A program made the position numbers and the translations under genes. From positions 1-47,155 of the forward strand of contig NZ_CAJGZQ010000027.1 in the NCBI RefSeq assembly GCF_904846185.1: 47,155 nt of DNA, given 5' to 3'. Below, piece after piece: positions 18,128-25,901 of this stretch (its first letter is position 1; the number at the start of each line of letters is the position of its first letter). The notes under the pieces are model-generated. The model saw nothing but the letters and a program-made list of their open reading frames with translations. It searched no databases and was not told the DNA's origin. The DNA is from Psychrobacter immobilis (GTDB lineage Bacteria > Pseudomonadota > Gammaproteobacteria > Pseudomonadales > Moraxellaceae).

Positions 18128-18955
18128 ATGCCGGTCACTGCCAAGACTCCGTCCAGCTCAGCGGTCACTTGCTATTCACACTTAAGTCATCAATATTTGC
18201 AGTATAAAAACACGGATAGATATCTCTTACCTCTGGTTTATCAGCATAAATCCTTTCTAGTACGAAACGCTCACATTTCCCCTTATGAATCCTCAAACTT
18301 TGCTCAGGTACAACAGGGCTTCACCCTTGTCGAAATTGTAGTAGTGGTCGTTATTCTATCTATCTTTGCTGGCATGATGAGCTTGTCGGTGGGTAGTAGT
18401 GAATCGCGTAAAAACCGTGCTTTTTATGAGCATTTAACGGATTCACTGAGCTATGTACGATTGTTGTCTGCTGAGCGTATGCAGCCGATGGGTTTAAGTT
18501 TACAAGCAGATAAACAAGGTCAAGTAGCTCCTGTGATTGTTACTTTATCAAATCCTTATACTGCCTATCAGACCAATGATACCCCGTCAAATAGCATGGA
18601 CAGCACGCCTAAAAATTCGATGGAATTGTCTGCTGACCTGACAGGTATGTCGGGGGCGATGGGAAAGCAACAGCCAGTGCCTAGCTGGGAGATTGAGCCA
18701 GAAGTCAGTTTGCCGGAGTTACCTGCTGGGGTTAGTTTAAGGGTGCAAAGCTTGGAGGCTGGCAATCTATCAATGCCTGAACAGGGGCAAACATTGCAGC
18801 CTTGGTTTGCCGATCAAGCAATCCCACAAATATTATGGTTTGGTACAGGGCAAGCAACGCCTGTTACCATTGAGGTGCTGCACAATTCGCGTCTGGTGGG
18901 CGAGGTCATTACCATTATGCCTGATGGTAGTATGACGATCGGACAAGGGATGTAG
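18128..18955 (+). CDS. gspH: Type II secretion minor pseudopilin GspH
   Basis: Minor pseudopilin at the tip of the T2SS pseudopilus. The prepilin peptidase site is clear: G64 then FTLVEIVVVVVILSIF with Glu at +5 (E69). The predicted leader is 63 residues, far longer than the usual 5-20; no in-frame ATG, GTG or TTG lies close to the cleavage site, and GGTG sits five bases before the ATG at 18128, so the long leader may be real. The C-terminal GspH-like domain contains a Ser/Met-rich insertion (about 150-180). First gene of a tight four-gene block, three bases before gspI. Confidence 0.85.
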   Translation: MPVTAKTPSSSAVTCYSHLSHQYLQYKNTDRYLLPLVYQHKSFLVRNAHISPYESSNFAQVQQGFTLVEIVVVVVILSIFAGMMSLSVGSSESRKNRAFYEHLTDSLSYVRLLSAERMQPMGLSLQADKQGQVAPVIVTLSNPYTAYQTNDTPSNSMDSTPKNSMELSADLTGMSGAMGKQQPVPSWEIEPEVSLPELPAGVSLRVQSLEAGNLSMPEQGQTLQPWFADQAIPQILWFGTGQATPVTIEVLHNSRLVGEVITIMPDGSMTIGQGM

Positions 18956-18958
18956 CTG

Positions 18959-19450
18959 ATGATAGATAAGGATGACATTATATCTGCTGACATAAACAAA
19001 AAGCCAATGCTATCGCATGAAAGCGGCTTTACTCTGATTGAGGTAATGGTAGCGTTAGCGATTTTAGCGGTTGTTGCTGTGGCTGCTAGCCGTGCCAGTA
19101 GTGCTTATCTCAGCTCAGTGGATGTCTTACGCACACGCACACTGGCACATTTTGTCGCACAGAATGCGGCCGCTGATTTGCGTATTCAAGAGACTTGGCT
19201 GACGGCCAATCGCACACAAACAATCAATGCTCAAGGGCGTGATTGGCAAGTAGTGATGACGGTCAGTGATGCCATTACGCCTGCTTTAAAAGAGGTGAAT
19301 ATCGCTGTCGCACCCATTATAGATGGACAGACGCGCACAGCCGTGACTGATATCAACGTAATATTGAGCAATGCGGAGCAAGACGTTGGTAGTTTGGACT
19401 TAAGCAGTTTGGGTGCTGATATTGCAGGGCAGTCTGGAGGCAATCCGTGA
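18959..19450 (+). CDS. gspI: Type II secretion minor pseudopilin GspI
   Basis: Minor pseudopilin that initiates tip-complex assembly with GspJ and GspK. The cleavage site is SG|FTLIEVMVALAILAVVAVAA with Glu at +5. The leader is 23 residues from ATG 18959, or seven if translation begins at the internal Met17 (19007). It starts three bases after gspH and its TGA overlaps the GTG of gspJ, indicating translational coupling. Length of 163 is slightly above the usual 120-130 because of the leader and a Gly/Ser tail. Confidence 0.9.
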   Translation: MIDKDDIISADINKKPMLSHESGFTLIEVMVALAILAVVAVAASRASSAYLSSVDVLRTRTLAHFVAQNAAADLRIQETWLTANRTQTINAQGRDWQVVMTVSDAITPALKEVNIAVAPIIDGQTRTAVTDINVILSNAEQDVGSLDLSSLGADIAGQSGGNP

Positions 19451-20301
19451 AGTCGCAGCGTGGATTTACGCTACTTGAATTGATGGTCGCCATGGCAATA
19501 TTTGCGATGTTGGCGGTGGCTGGCTGGCAGGTGTTTGATAGCGTCAACCGCGCTCGCGAACGTGCACAATTTCATGCTGATAACTTAGCTGTTTTGCAAT
19601 ATGCTTATTTGCAGCTACAGCAAGATATGGGGCAAATTATCCCTTATCAAATACCAAATACTCAAAATATCAGTATGACAAATAACAGTACAAATGCCAG
19701 TGATAGCACAAACAATAGCGCCCAAGCCAATGAAACAGTGCCTGAGCCGTTTATGAGCTTGGATGGTGAGCATGTCAGCTTTGTTCGTTTTGCCGACCCT
19801 GATCCACGTTATCAAAGTAGCATGAGTGTCCAGCATATCGAATACATTTTTGCAGATGAGCGTTTAATTCGCCGCCAATATACCAGCATCGATGGTGGGC
19901 GCGATAGCATCAGCCTAGACAGTGTATTGCTAGAAGGCGTTACCGCAGGGCGTTGGCAAGCATATTTACCTGAACTGAGCACCAAATTTCCCAATAAAGA
20001 CAGCAGTAATAACGGCAATAGCAGTACAAATACAACCTCTGGGCAAACGGCCAATGCCATAAACGTCAAGCCAGCAGTGGTTTTATTGCCCAAAGGCATT
20101 GCTGTCAATTTTACTTATCAGGATATGCCCATCACTTGGCAGTGGGCGCTTGCTCCTCAACCAATGCCAATTAACAATACCAACAAAAGCAATAACAATG
20201 CTGCTAATAATGGCAATGGTAGCAATAACGATAGTAGTGATAAGACTAATAATGACGACCCGAATAGCAATGTAAATAACAATGCAGGAAGTAATATTTA
20301 A
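19447..20301 (+). CDS. gspJ: Type II secretion minor pseudopilin GspJ
   Basis: Minor pseudopilin of the tip complex. Begins with GTG overlapping the gspI stop (GTGA). The leader is very short (MKSQRG|F), followed by FTLLELMVAMAIFAML with Glu at +5. The GspJ core follows to about residue 240. Three Asn/Ser/Thr-rich low-complexity stretches are present (about 75-95, 180-197 and 240-284), the last a tail of about 45 residues that the family normally lacks. These explain the length of 284 against about 200-230. Confidence 0.9.
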   Translation: MKSQRGFTLLELMVAMAIFAMLAVAGWQVFDSVNRARERAQFHADNLAVLQYAYLQLQQDMGQIIPYQIPNTQNISMTNNSTNASDSTNNSAQANETVPEPFMSLDGEHVSFVRFADPDPRYQSSMSVQHIEYIFADERLIRRQYTSIDGGRDSISLDSVLLEGVTAGRWQAYLPELSTKFPNKDSSNNGNSSTNTTSGQTANAINVKPAVVLLPKGIAVNFTYQDMPITWQWALAPQPMPINNTNKSNNNAANNGNGSNNDSSDKTNNDDPNSNVNNNAGSNI

Positions 20302-20340
20302 AATGTACCACTGGGTCAATAATAAAGGCGGCTTAAGTCA

Positions 20341-21408
20341 ATGACAGCGCACTCTCAGCGCGGAGTAGCGCTGCTCACTATCTTACTATTGGTGGTCAGT
20401 ATTACCGTGGTGGCGGGGGCGATGCTTGCCAGTCAAAAGATTGCTATTAGGCGTAGCGGCTTATTGTTTGATCAAAATCAGCTGTCACAAGATATCAATG
20501 CTGGTCAGCAATTGGCCATCACGATGATTCGTGCTGACGATAAGCTGAATGACACAGATAGCGAGCAAGACATTTGGGCGCAGCCATTACCGCCTTATCT
20601 TTTAGCCAATCATAGCATCAGTATCGAATTGCGTGATGAAGCCAGTCGTTTTAATATTAATAATTTATATCAGAATGGCGCGGTTGATAGCGCCACCTTA
20701 GCCATATTTCAAAGGCTGTTGACACAATTAAATCTGGAACCTGATATTGCCATTGCTGTTCTTGATTATCAAGATACGGATAGCGACGTTTATCAAGATG
20801 GTGGTGATGAGAGTGTGGTTTATTCTCAGCAATCAAGTGGCTCAGCGAGTAAGACTTTGCCCAATCAAGCATTGGTGAGTGTCGATCAGTTGCAAGAGAT
20901 TCGAGGGGTAAATGCTGAAATACTAGCAGCACTACGTCCTTATATTACGGCGGTTCCTTATTATGTGCCTATTAATGTCAATACTGCCAGTCCAGTTTTG
21001 CTGGCTGCACTGATAGATGGCGCAACCAGCCAACAGATGCAGGGATTGGTCGATATGCGGGCAAAGCAGGCGTTAGCCTCTATCGATGATGTGTGGAAAT
21101 TGCCGATGTTGAGCAGCTTAAATGATGATCAGAGAAAGGCGTTAAAACCATTGCTCGCAGTCGATAGCCAAGCCTTTATGGCGCTTATTACCGCAACGGA
21201 TAGTGCAAATCTTGGTCAACAAAGACAACGGTTTGCAACCGTATTGATTAGTAAAATTGCGACTGACGCTAGCGCGGCAGCAGGGAGTAACGCGAATAGC
21301 AGCACGCCTAACAATAATAATGGAAATAATGAGAATGGCAATAATAAAAAAGCCAAAGAAATTAAAGTGGTGACACAGCGTTTATGGGCATTTAGACCCA
21401 GTTTCTAA
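20341..21408 (+). CDS. gspK: Type II secretion minor pseudopilin GspK
   Basis: Largest minor pseudopilin, thought to cap the pseudopilus tip. The site is RG|VALLTILLLVVSITVVAG, lacking Glu at +5, which is the normal GspK condition. An acidic calcium-site-like segment is visible (DYQDTDSDVYQDGGDE), then the helix-rich domain with NVNTASPVLLAALIDG. An Asn-rich insertion near the end (about 315-340) precedes a final hydrophobic segment. It starts 39 bases after gspJ. The block ends here, facing the minus-strand TetR gene. Confidence 0.92.
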   Translation: MTAHSQRGVALLTILLLVVSITVVAGAMLASQKIAIRRSGLLFDQNQLSQDINAGQQLAITMIRADDKLNDTDSEQDIWAQPLPPYLLANHSISIELRDEASRFNINNLYQNGAVDSATLAIFQRLLTQLNLEPDIAIAVLDYQDTDSDVYQDGGDESVVYSQQSSGSASKTLPNQALVSVDQLQEIRGVNAEILAALRPYITAVPYYVPINVNTASPVLLAALIDGATSQQMQGLVDMRAKQALASIDDVWKLPMLSSLNDDQRKALKPLLAVDSQAFMALITATDSANLGQQRQRFATVLISKIATDASAAAGSNANSSTPNNNNGNNENGNNKKAKEIKVVTQRLWAFRPSF

Positions 21409-21465
21409 CGTTGAGCCACCTAAAAAGAGTCGTGCTTAATACCGAGGTAGAATAGCTGACGTCAC

Positions 21466-22146
21466 CTAATCTCCTAAGTGCGTCTCTTCCGTAGATTTCC
21501 AGTTATAAGCACCATAAAACAACATCTGTGCTTGGCGAGTGCAATTATGGAGCATCAGCTGTTTATTTTCTTCAATCTCATTCAGATCGATTTCATCATC
21601 ATGGTCTTCAGTATAAGTCAGCTCCAACCAATCGATAATCCAAGAAAAGAACATATTTACCCCAGCTTCAGCCAGTAGGCGACGGTCATAGGCATTGATA
21701 TGAGTAAAAGCAGGCTGTAGCGCTAAATCATCAGCCAAGCTTTGAGCATGTTTTTTGACAAGTTCATTAATGGCTTTGCGTACAGCTTCTGAGCCACCGT
21801 AGCGCTCACTGACTAAAAATTGCCAGTAATAAGGCTGATCACTGACCATATACAAGAACAGCTGAATGCTCTTAGCAATTTGGCGATCAAAGCTACGCTT
21901 GCGCCCAATCTGTAAGCTATCGCTTAGGATTGCCAGCGTACCGCCTAGTTCTTCTACCACCAACGCTCGACCAAGCGATTCCATGTCATCAAAATGCCGA
22001 TAAAATGCGGTCGGCACCACGCCAACCTCACGCGTTACTTGCCGGAGGCTGATTGAGCTAAAAGACTGCCCTGTCATACATAAATCAAGCACGGCATTAA
22101 AAAAGGCGTGCCGAGTTTGAAGTTTCTTTTGTTCGCGACTGCTCAT
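21466..22146 (-). CDS. TetR-family regulator, FabR-like
   Basis: A 226-residue TetR-family protein. The HTH (ISLRQVTREVGVVPTAFYRHFDD, about 32-54) and the following MESLGRALVVEELGG closely resemble FabR, the repressor of unsaturated fatty-acid genes in gammaproteobacteria. In this window there is no fabA/fabB or desaturase next to it, so the assignment rests on protein similarity only. It lies 104 bases downstream of dgt on the same strand. A different lipid-related regulator of the same subfamily is possible. Confidence 0.8.
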   Translation of the reverse strand: MSSREQKKLQTRHAFFNAVLDLCMTGQSFSSISLRQVTREVGVVPTAFYRHFDDMESLGRALVVEELGGTLAILSDSLQIGRKRSFDRQIAKSIQLFLYMVSDQPYYWQFLVSERYGGSEAVRKAINELVKKHAQSLADDLALQPAFTHINAYDRRLLAEAGVNMFFSWIIDWLELTYTEDHDDEIDLNEIEENKQLMLHNCTRQAQMLFYGAYNWKSTEETHLGD

Positions 22147-22250
22147 AATATTTCAAAATTGTCCAATAAGGGTTTATCATACTCATTTCAGCGTAAAAAT
22201 ACGACTGAAATACGCAACTTGTGTTAATTTACTAGACCTGCACGGGTCTT

Positions 22251-23672
22251 TTAAACCATCGTACCCCAATGGCCTTGTAACTCTTGTGCCAATCGATACG
22301 CCTCATGATCATTCATCCCAGTGATAAAGTCCAATATATTTAAGATATTATAATAGACATTATCTGATAATACCCGCCGATGCTCATCGAGATGTGGCTG
22401 TAACAACATTAGTAGGCGCTGCTGCTCAAAGGACATGGATTGAGGATCAGATGTTGCTCTACTACTTGTCCAAGCTAATGGCATAAGAGCATCTAATAAA
22501 CGATGCAAGCATTGATTGGCCATCAATTCCATACGTACTTTGCTTGGGTGATTGAATATTTTTTCGCGTGCCAATTGCTTGGCCTGCAAGATGCCATTTT
22601 GCACATTTGCCTCACAATGGGTAAATAGACTGCCTTGCAGTGTACCAGCCAGCAATGCATCACTGTTGGCGACGAAAGCATCGGTCACGGTATTGACCAA
22701 GCGCATCATCGCACGGGCTCGCAATGACGCTAAGCTCTGCCTGACAGACATGTGTACGGGCAGATTGATACTGCTAGGGCGCTCACCAATCAGCTCATAA
22801 AATATGGCGGCAACCTCACTATAGGTCAGCATATTGAGATTGATACCATCTTCTAAATCTATCAACGCATAGCAAATATCGTCTGCCGCTTCTAGTAAAT
22901 AAGCCAGCGGATGACGCGCAAAACCGTCGTGTTGCTCTGAGCGCGGCAAATTTAAGCAAGCTGCCAGCTCTTCTAATTGTGCTGACTCACTATAAAAGCA
23001 GCCAAATTTTTGTACATTTTGATGGTGGTGTTTATCATTGACATCGTTGCTGTGAGAGGCAAGCCACGGATACTTCATAAAAGCGCCTAAGGTCGCACAA
23101 GTGAGACGCATGCCACCTTTATCAGGATGGTGTTCATTACGTGCCAACAGTCGAAACCCTTGTGCATTACCTTCGTAGGCCAGCAAGTCCAAGCGCTCGT
23201 TGCTACTTAACTTTTGTAATATCGCTTGAGTGTCAGGCTGCCTAAACCAATCTCGAATGGCATACTCTCCCGCATGACCAAAAGGCGGGTTACCAATATC
23301 GTGAGCGAGGCAGGCGGCTTGTACAATGACACCGAAATCGGCTGGCGATACGCCTGCTGGTAGACCGCTGACCAATTTATCATGGAGCTTTTCTGCTGCC
23401 ATCATTGCTAAAGAGCGTCCAATAGAGGAGACCTCAAGCGAATGAGTCAGACGTGTATGGATACCGAGCTGATTGGTTAATGGATGGACTTGGGTTTTTT
23501 GATTCAATTGCCGAAAGGAGTGCGAAAATACCAGTCTGTCGTAGTCTTTGTGAAACTGAGAGCGAGTACTCGTATTGGCGTTAAACTTTTTGGCAGCACC
23601 AAGACGCTGCGAGTTGAGGAGATGAGACCATTGCGTAGTAGGAGACGGCAAAGAGGTTGGAGTAGTTAGCAT
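22251..23672 (-). CDS. dgt: Deoxyguanosinetriphosphate triphosphohydrolase-like protein
   Basis: HD-domain hydrolase that cleaves dNTPs (dGTP in E. coli Dgt) to nucleoside and triphosphate. The metal-binding HD signature is intact: H77 in TRLTHSLEV, and H124-D125 in CLAHDIGNPPFGHAGE; the conserved Asp near AADDICYALIDLEDG is also present. Length is 473, within the dGTPase-like range. No strong ribosome site is seen before the ATG. Enzymes of this family are known in phage resistance by dNTP depletion, but the housekeeping role is the default here. Confidence 0.92.
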   Translation of the reverse strand: MLTTPTSLPSPTTQWSHLLNSQRLGAAKKFNANTSTRSQFHKDYDRLVFSHSFRQLNQKTQVHPLTNQLGIHTRLTHSLEVSSIGRSLAMMAAEKLHDKLVSGLPAGVSPADFGVIVQAACLAHDIGNPPFGHAGEYAIRDWFRQPDTQAILQKLSSNERLDLLAYEGNAQGFRLLARNEHHPDKGGMRLTCATLGAFMKYPWLASHSNDVNDKHHHQNVQKFGCFYSESAQLEELAACLNLPRSEQHDGFARHPLAYLLEAADDICYALIDLEDGINLNMLTYSEVAAIFYELIGERPSSINLPVHMSVRQSLASLRARAMMRLVNTVTDAFVANSDALLAGTLQGSLFTHCEANVQNGILQAKQLAREKIFNHPSKVRMELMANQCLHRLLDALMPLAWTSSRATSDPQSMSFEQQRLLMLLQPHLDEHRRVLSDNVYYNILNILDFITGMNDHEAYRLAQELQGHWGTMV

Positions 23673-23752
23673 ATTGAAACATCCGAAACCAAGGGAGCCT
23701 CTAGCATAGCAAAATAGCGCCCTTGGTACAGATATATAGTCAGAGAACTACA

Positions 23753-24319
23753 TTAAGATTTCTGGCAGTTGAAAAGCACTTCTTCCTCTTCGGTAGCCAC
23801 ATTACTGCCCAATGTTTTATTTCGCAACGTTGCTTTGTCACCATTTACTTGCCATATGATGCCATGGGTGTTATCTAATCCGATATCACTGGTATAGATG
23901 GTTTTTTCAGTACTGGCGTCGCTATCAGAGGTAGCGGTCAAATCGTATTCGATACCATCGATGAGTAGGTGCACTGTCTGCAATGGAGCATCATCATGGT
24001 AGGACACACCGATAGTAGCAGTAGGCTCACAAGAGAATGGTGTGCTGTTGCTGACATGTTCTGCATGATCGTGGCCTGCGTGCGCGCTTTCTTCGTGGCT
24101 ATGACTTTCATGATTGTGTCCTTCATGACCTTGTTCCATAGCATCGTGCCCTTCGTGCTCTTCATGAGCATGTTCAGCGTGATCGTCTACGGGTGTTATT
24201 TCTTCGGATACTACCGTATCACTTTCTGTATTAGGCTGACAGCCCAATAGAGAGCCTGTCATGATACTTCCTACAAGCGCAACACTGGCAAATCTAGAAA
24301 CAGAGAAATAGTTGGTCAC
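23753..24319 (-). CDS. His-rich lipoprotein with MliC-like domain
   Basis: Predicted lipoprotein. GTG 24319 is chosen: GAGGG lies upstream, and it gives a compact signal peptide (VTNYFSVSRFASVAL...) ending in the lipobox SLLGC at about residue 28. A longer frame upstream would not make a lipoprotein leader. The next 65 residues are a His/Glu/Asp-rich linker full of HEEHEGHD-type repeats, likely binding zinc or nickel. The last 95 residues, from FSCEP to LFNCQ, look like an MliC fold (lysozyme inhibitor): a Cys near each end, IDGIEYDLT and WQVNGDKATL strands. The combination is unusual; MliC assignment is from pattern only. Confidence 0.7.
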   Translation of the reverse strand: MTNYFSVSRFASVALVGSIMTGSLLGCQPNTESDTVVSEEITPVDDHAEHAHEEHEGHDAMEQGHEGHNHESHSHEESAHAGHDHAEHVSNSTPFSCEPTATIGVSYHDDAPLQTVHLLIDGIEYDLTATSDSDASTEKTIYTSDIGLDNTHGIIWQVNGDKATLRNKTLGSNVATEEEEVLFNCQKS

Positions 24320-24373
24320 AATATGAGCCCTCAAATAATAAAATAAAGATATGTTATAATATAACAATGTTAA

Positions 24374-24416
24374 GATAAAATAAAGCCGATGATGGAGAAT
24401 TTCCAACATCGGCTTA
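24374..24416 (-). terminator. Terminator after ychF
   Basis: AAGCCGATG pairs with CATCGGCTT across a 15-base loop; on the minus strand it is followed by TATTTTAT. Located between ychF and the lipoprotein gene, so these two are probably separate transcripts. Confidence 0.7.
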
Positions 24417-24447
24417 TTAACTATCAGTCAGGATGTACCGCTTAACG

Positions 24448-25539
24448 TTACACGTTAAATCTAAAGTGCATGATATCGCCATCTTGTACGATATAGGTTT
24501 TGCCTTCTAAGCGTGATTTGCCAGCGGCAGCTGCGCCTTTTTCACCGTTGTATTCGATAAAGTCATCATAAGCAATGACTTCGGCACGAATGAAACCACG
24601 CTCAAAGTCAGTGTGAATCACGCCAGCTGCTTGCGGAGCCGTTGCGCCAACTGCAACCGTCCAAGCACGCACTTCTTTAACCCCAGCGGTAAAGTAAGTC
24701 TGCATATCTAGCAAATCATAACCACCGCGAATGACTTGATCAAGTCCGGCTTCTTCCATATCCATCTCAGCTAAGAAGTCTTTTTTGTCGTCTTCATCAA
24801 GCTGAGCGATTTCAGATTCGATTTGGTTGCATAGAGCGATAACGATAGAATCTTCGCCAGTCGCATAGTTGCGTACCGCATCAAGGTAAGGGTTGTTTTC
24901 AAAGCCATCTTCACTGACGTTAGCGATATACATGGTTGGTTTTAGGGTGATTAAACCATAACTTCTGATGAGTTTTTTCTCATCAGCATCTAGGTTCGCT
25001 GCGCGTGCCGCTTTACCTTCGGCTAATAAAGGCTCAACTTTTTTGAAGATATCAAGCAATGCTTGCGCGTCTTTGTCGCCACCTTTAGCCTTCTTGGTTT
25101 GGTTGTGAATGGCACGCTCAACGGCCTCTAAATCTGCCAATGCCAATTCAGTATTAATGGTTTCGATATCATCGATTGGGCTGACGCGACCATCAACGTG
25201 GACAACGTTGTCATCGTCAAAACAGCGTACGACGTGCGCAATCGCATCAGTCTCACGAATGTTGGCTAGGAACTGGTTGCCCATGCCTTCGCCTTTTGAA
25301 GCACCAGCGACCAAACCTGCGATATCCACAAACTCCATCGTCGTTGGTAATACGCGTTCAGGCTTAACGATATCAGCCAGTTTCTTTAGGCGTGGGTCAG
25401 GTACTGGTACGATACCTGTGTTGGGATCTTTGGTACAAAACGGAAAGTTTTCAGCGGCGATACCCGCTTTGGTCAACGCATTAAACAAGGTGGATTTACC
25501 CACGTTTGGTAGGCCAACGATGCCGCAATTAAAACCCAT
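24448..25539 (-). CDS. ychF: Redox-responsive ATPase YchF (Ola1 family)
   Basis: Obg-family P-loop protein that prefers ATP and binds ribosomes. G1 GLPNVGKS is at 9-16; G3 [14 protein letters not shown] and the following [13 protein letters not shown] match the family. The C-terminal TGS domain (ending [13 protein letters not shown]) is complete. Length of 363 is standard. Universal core gene; it marks the left flank of the putative defence cluster. Confidence 0.97.
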   Translation of the reverse strand: MGFNCGIVGLPNVGKSTLFNALTKAGIAAENFPFCTKDPNTGIVPVPDPRLKKLADIVKPERVLPTTMEFVDIAGLVAGASKGEGMGNQFLANIRETDAIAHVVRCFDDDNVVHVDGRVSPIDDIETINTELALADLEAVERAIHNQTKKAKGGDKDAQALLDIFKKVEPLLAEGKAARAANLDADEKKLIRSYGLITLKPTMYIANVSEDGFENNPYLDAVRNYATGEDSIVIALCNQIESEIAQLDEDDKKDFLAEMDMEEAGLDQVIRGGYDLLDMQTYFTAGVKEVRAWTVAVGATAPQAAGVIHTDFERGFIRAEVIAYDDFIEYNGEKGAAAAGKSRLEGKTYIVQDGDIMHFRFNV

Positions 25540-25901
25540 AACATTCTCTCAATATAGTAATAAAATCAGTTGGTATAAAGGTTGGTTAAATGATAAATCA
25601 AAATTGGACACATTGTATCAAATTTACCTGAATAGGGGTGAGGTTGTTGTGTTGTATACTGAGATTTTGCGTTTGGTCATGACTGGTAATTTTGCTGTTT
25701 TATCGATTATGGTAAGCTGTGCTATAAAAGGATAGTTTGGCTTGTAGGCGTATGACAGGTAAGCGCCTACGACTCGTTACACTGTACGAGTAATCTTCAT
25801 TATGAACACCAAGCGCTCTCAGTCAAATCTGCAAAACACTATGTATAAATGCGCCGTTTCGATAAAGGCCGCTAAAATAAAACGAAAGGCAAAACCTTAT
25901 A
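25540..25901. other. Intergenic region upstream of the helicase cluster
   Basis: About 360 bases between divergent ychF and the SF1A helicase. The middle contains two adjacent inverted repeats (25742-25791, listed separately). No coding gene was found. The ychF side is AT-rich and probably carries the ychF promoter. Confidence 0.5.
25742..25791. repeat. Two adjacent hairpins upstream of the helicase cluster
   Basis: GTAGGCG (25744-25750) pairs with CGCCTAC (25764-25770), extendable by one wobble pair and one A-T pair. Immediately after, ACTCGT (25772-25777) pairs with ACGAGT (25786-25791). Neither is followed by a T run, so a terminator is unlikely. They lie 111 bases before the helicase start and could be operators or a boundary element. 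Confidence 0.6.

Noticed and set aside
22251..23672. dgt as a phage-defence dNTPase
   Set aside because: Sequence and setting fit the ordinary housekeeping dGTPase-like family; nothing ties it to the defence cluster.
25109..25735. 208-residue plus-strand frame across the ychF start
   Set aside because: Mostly antisense to conserved ychF codons; the part beyond ychF is short and not protein-like.
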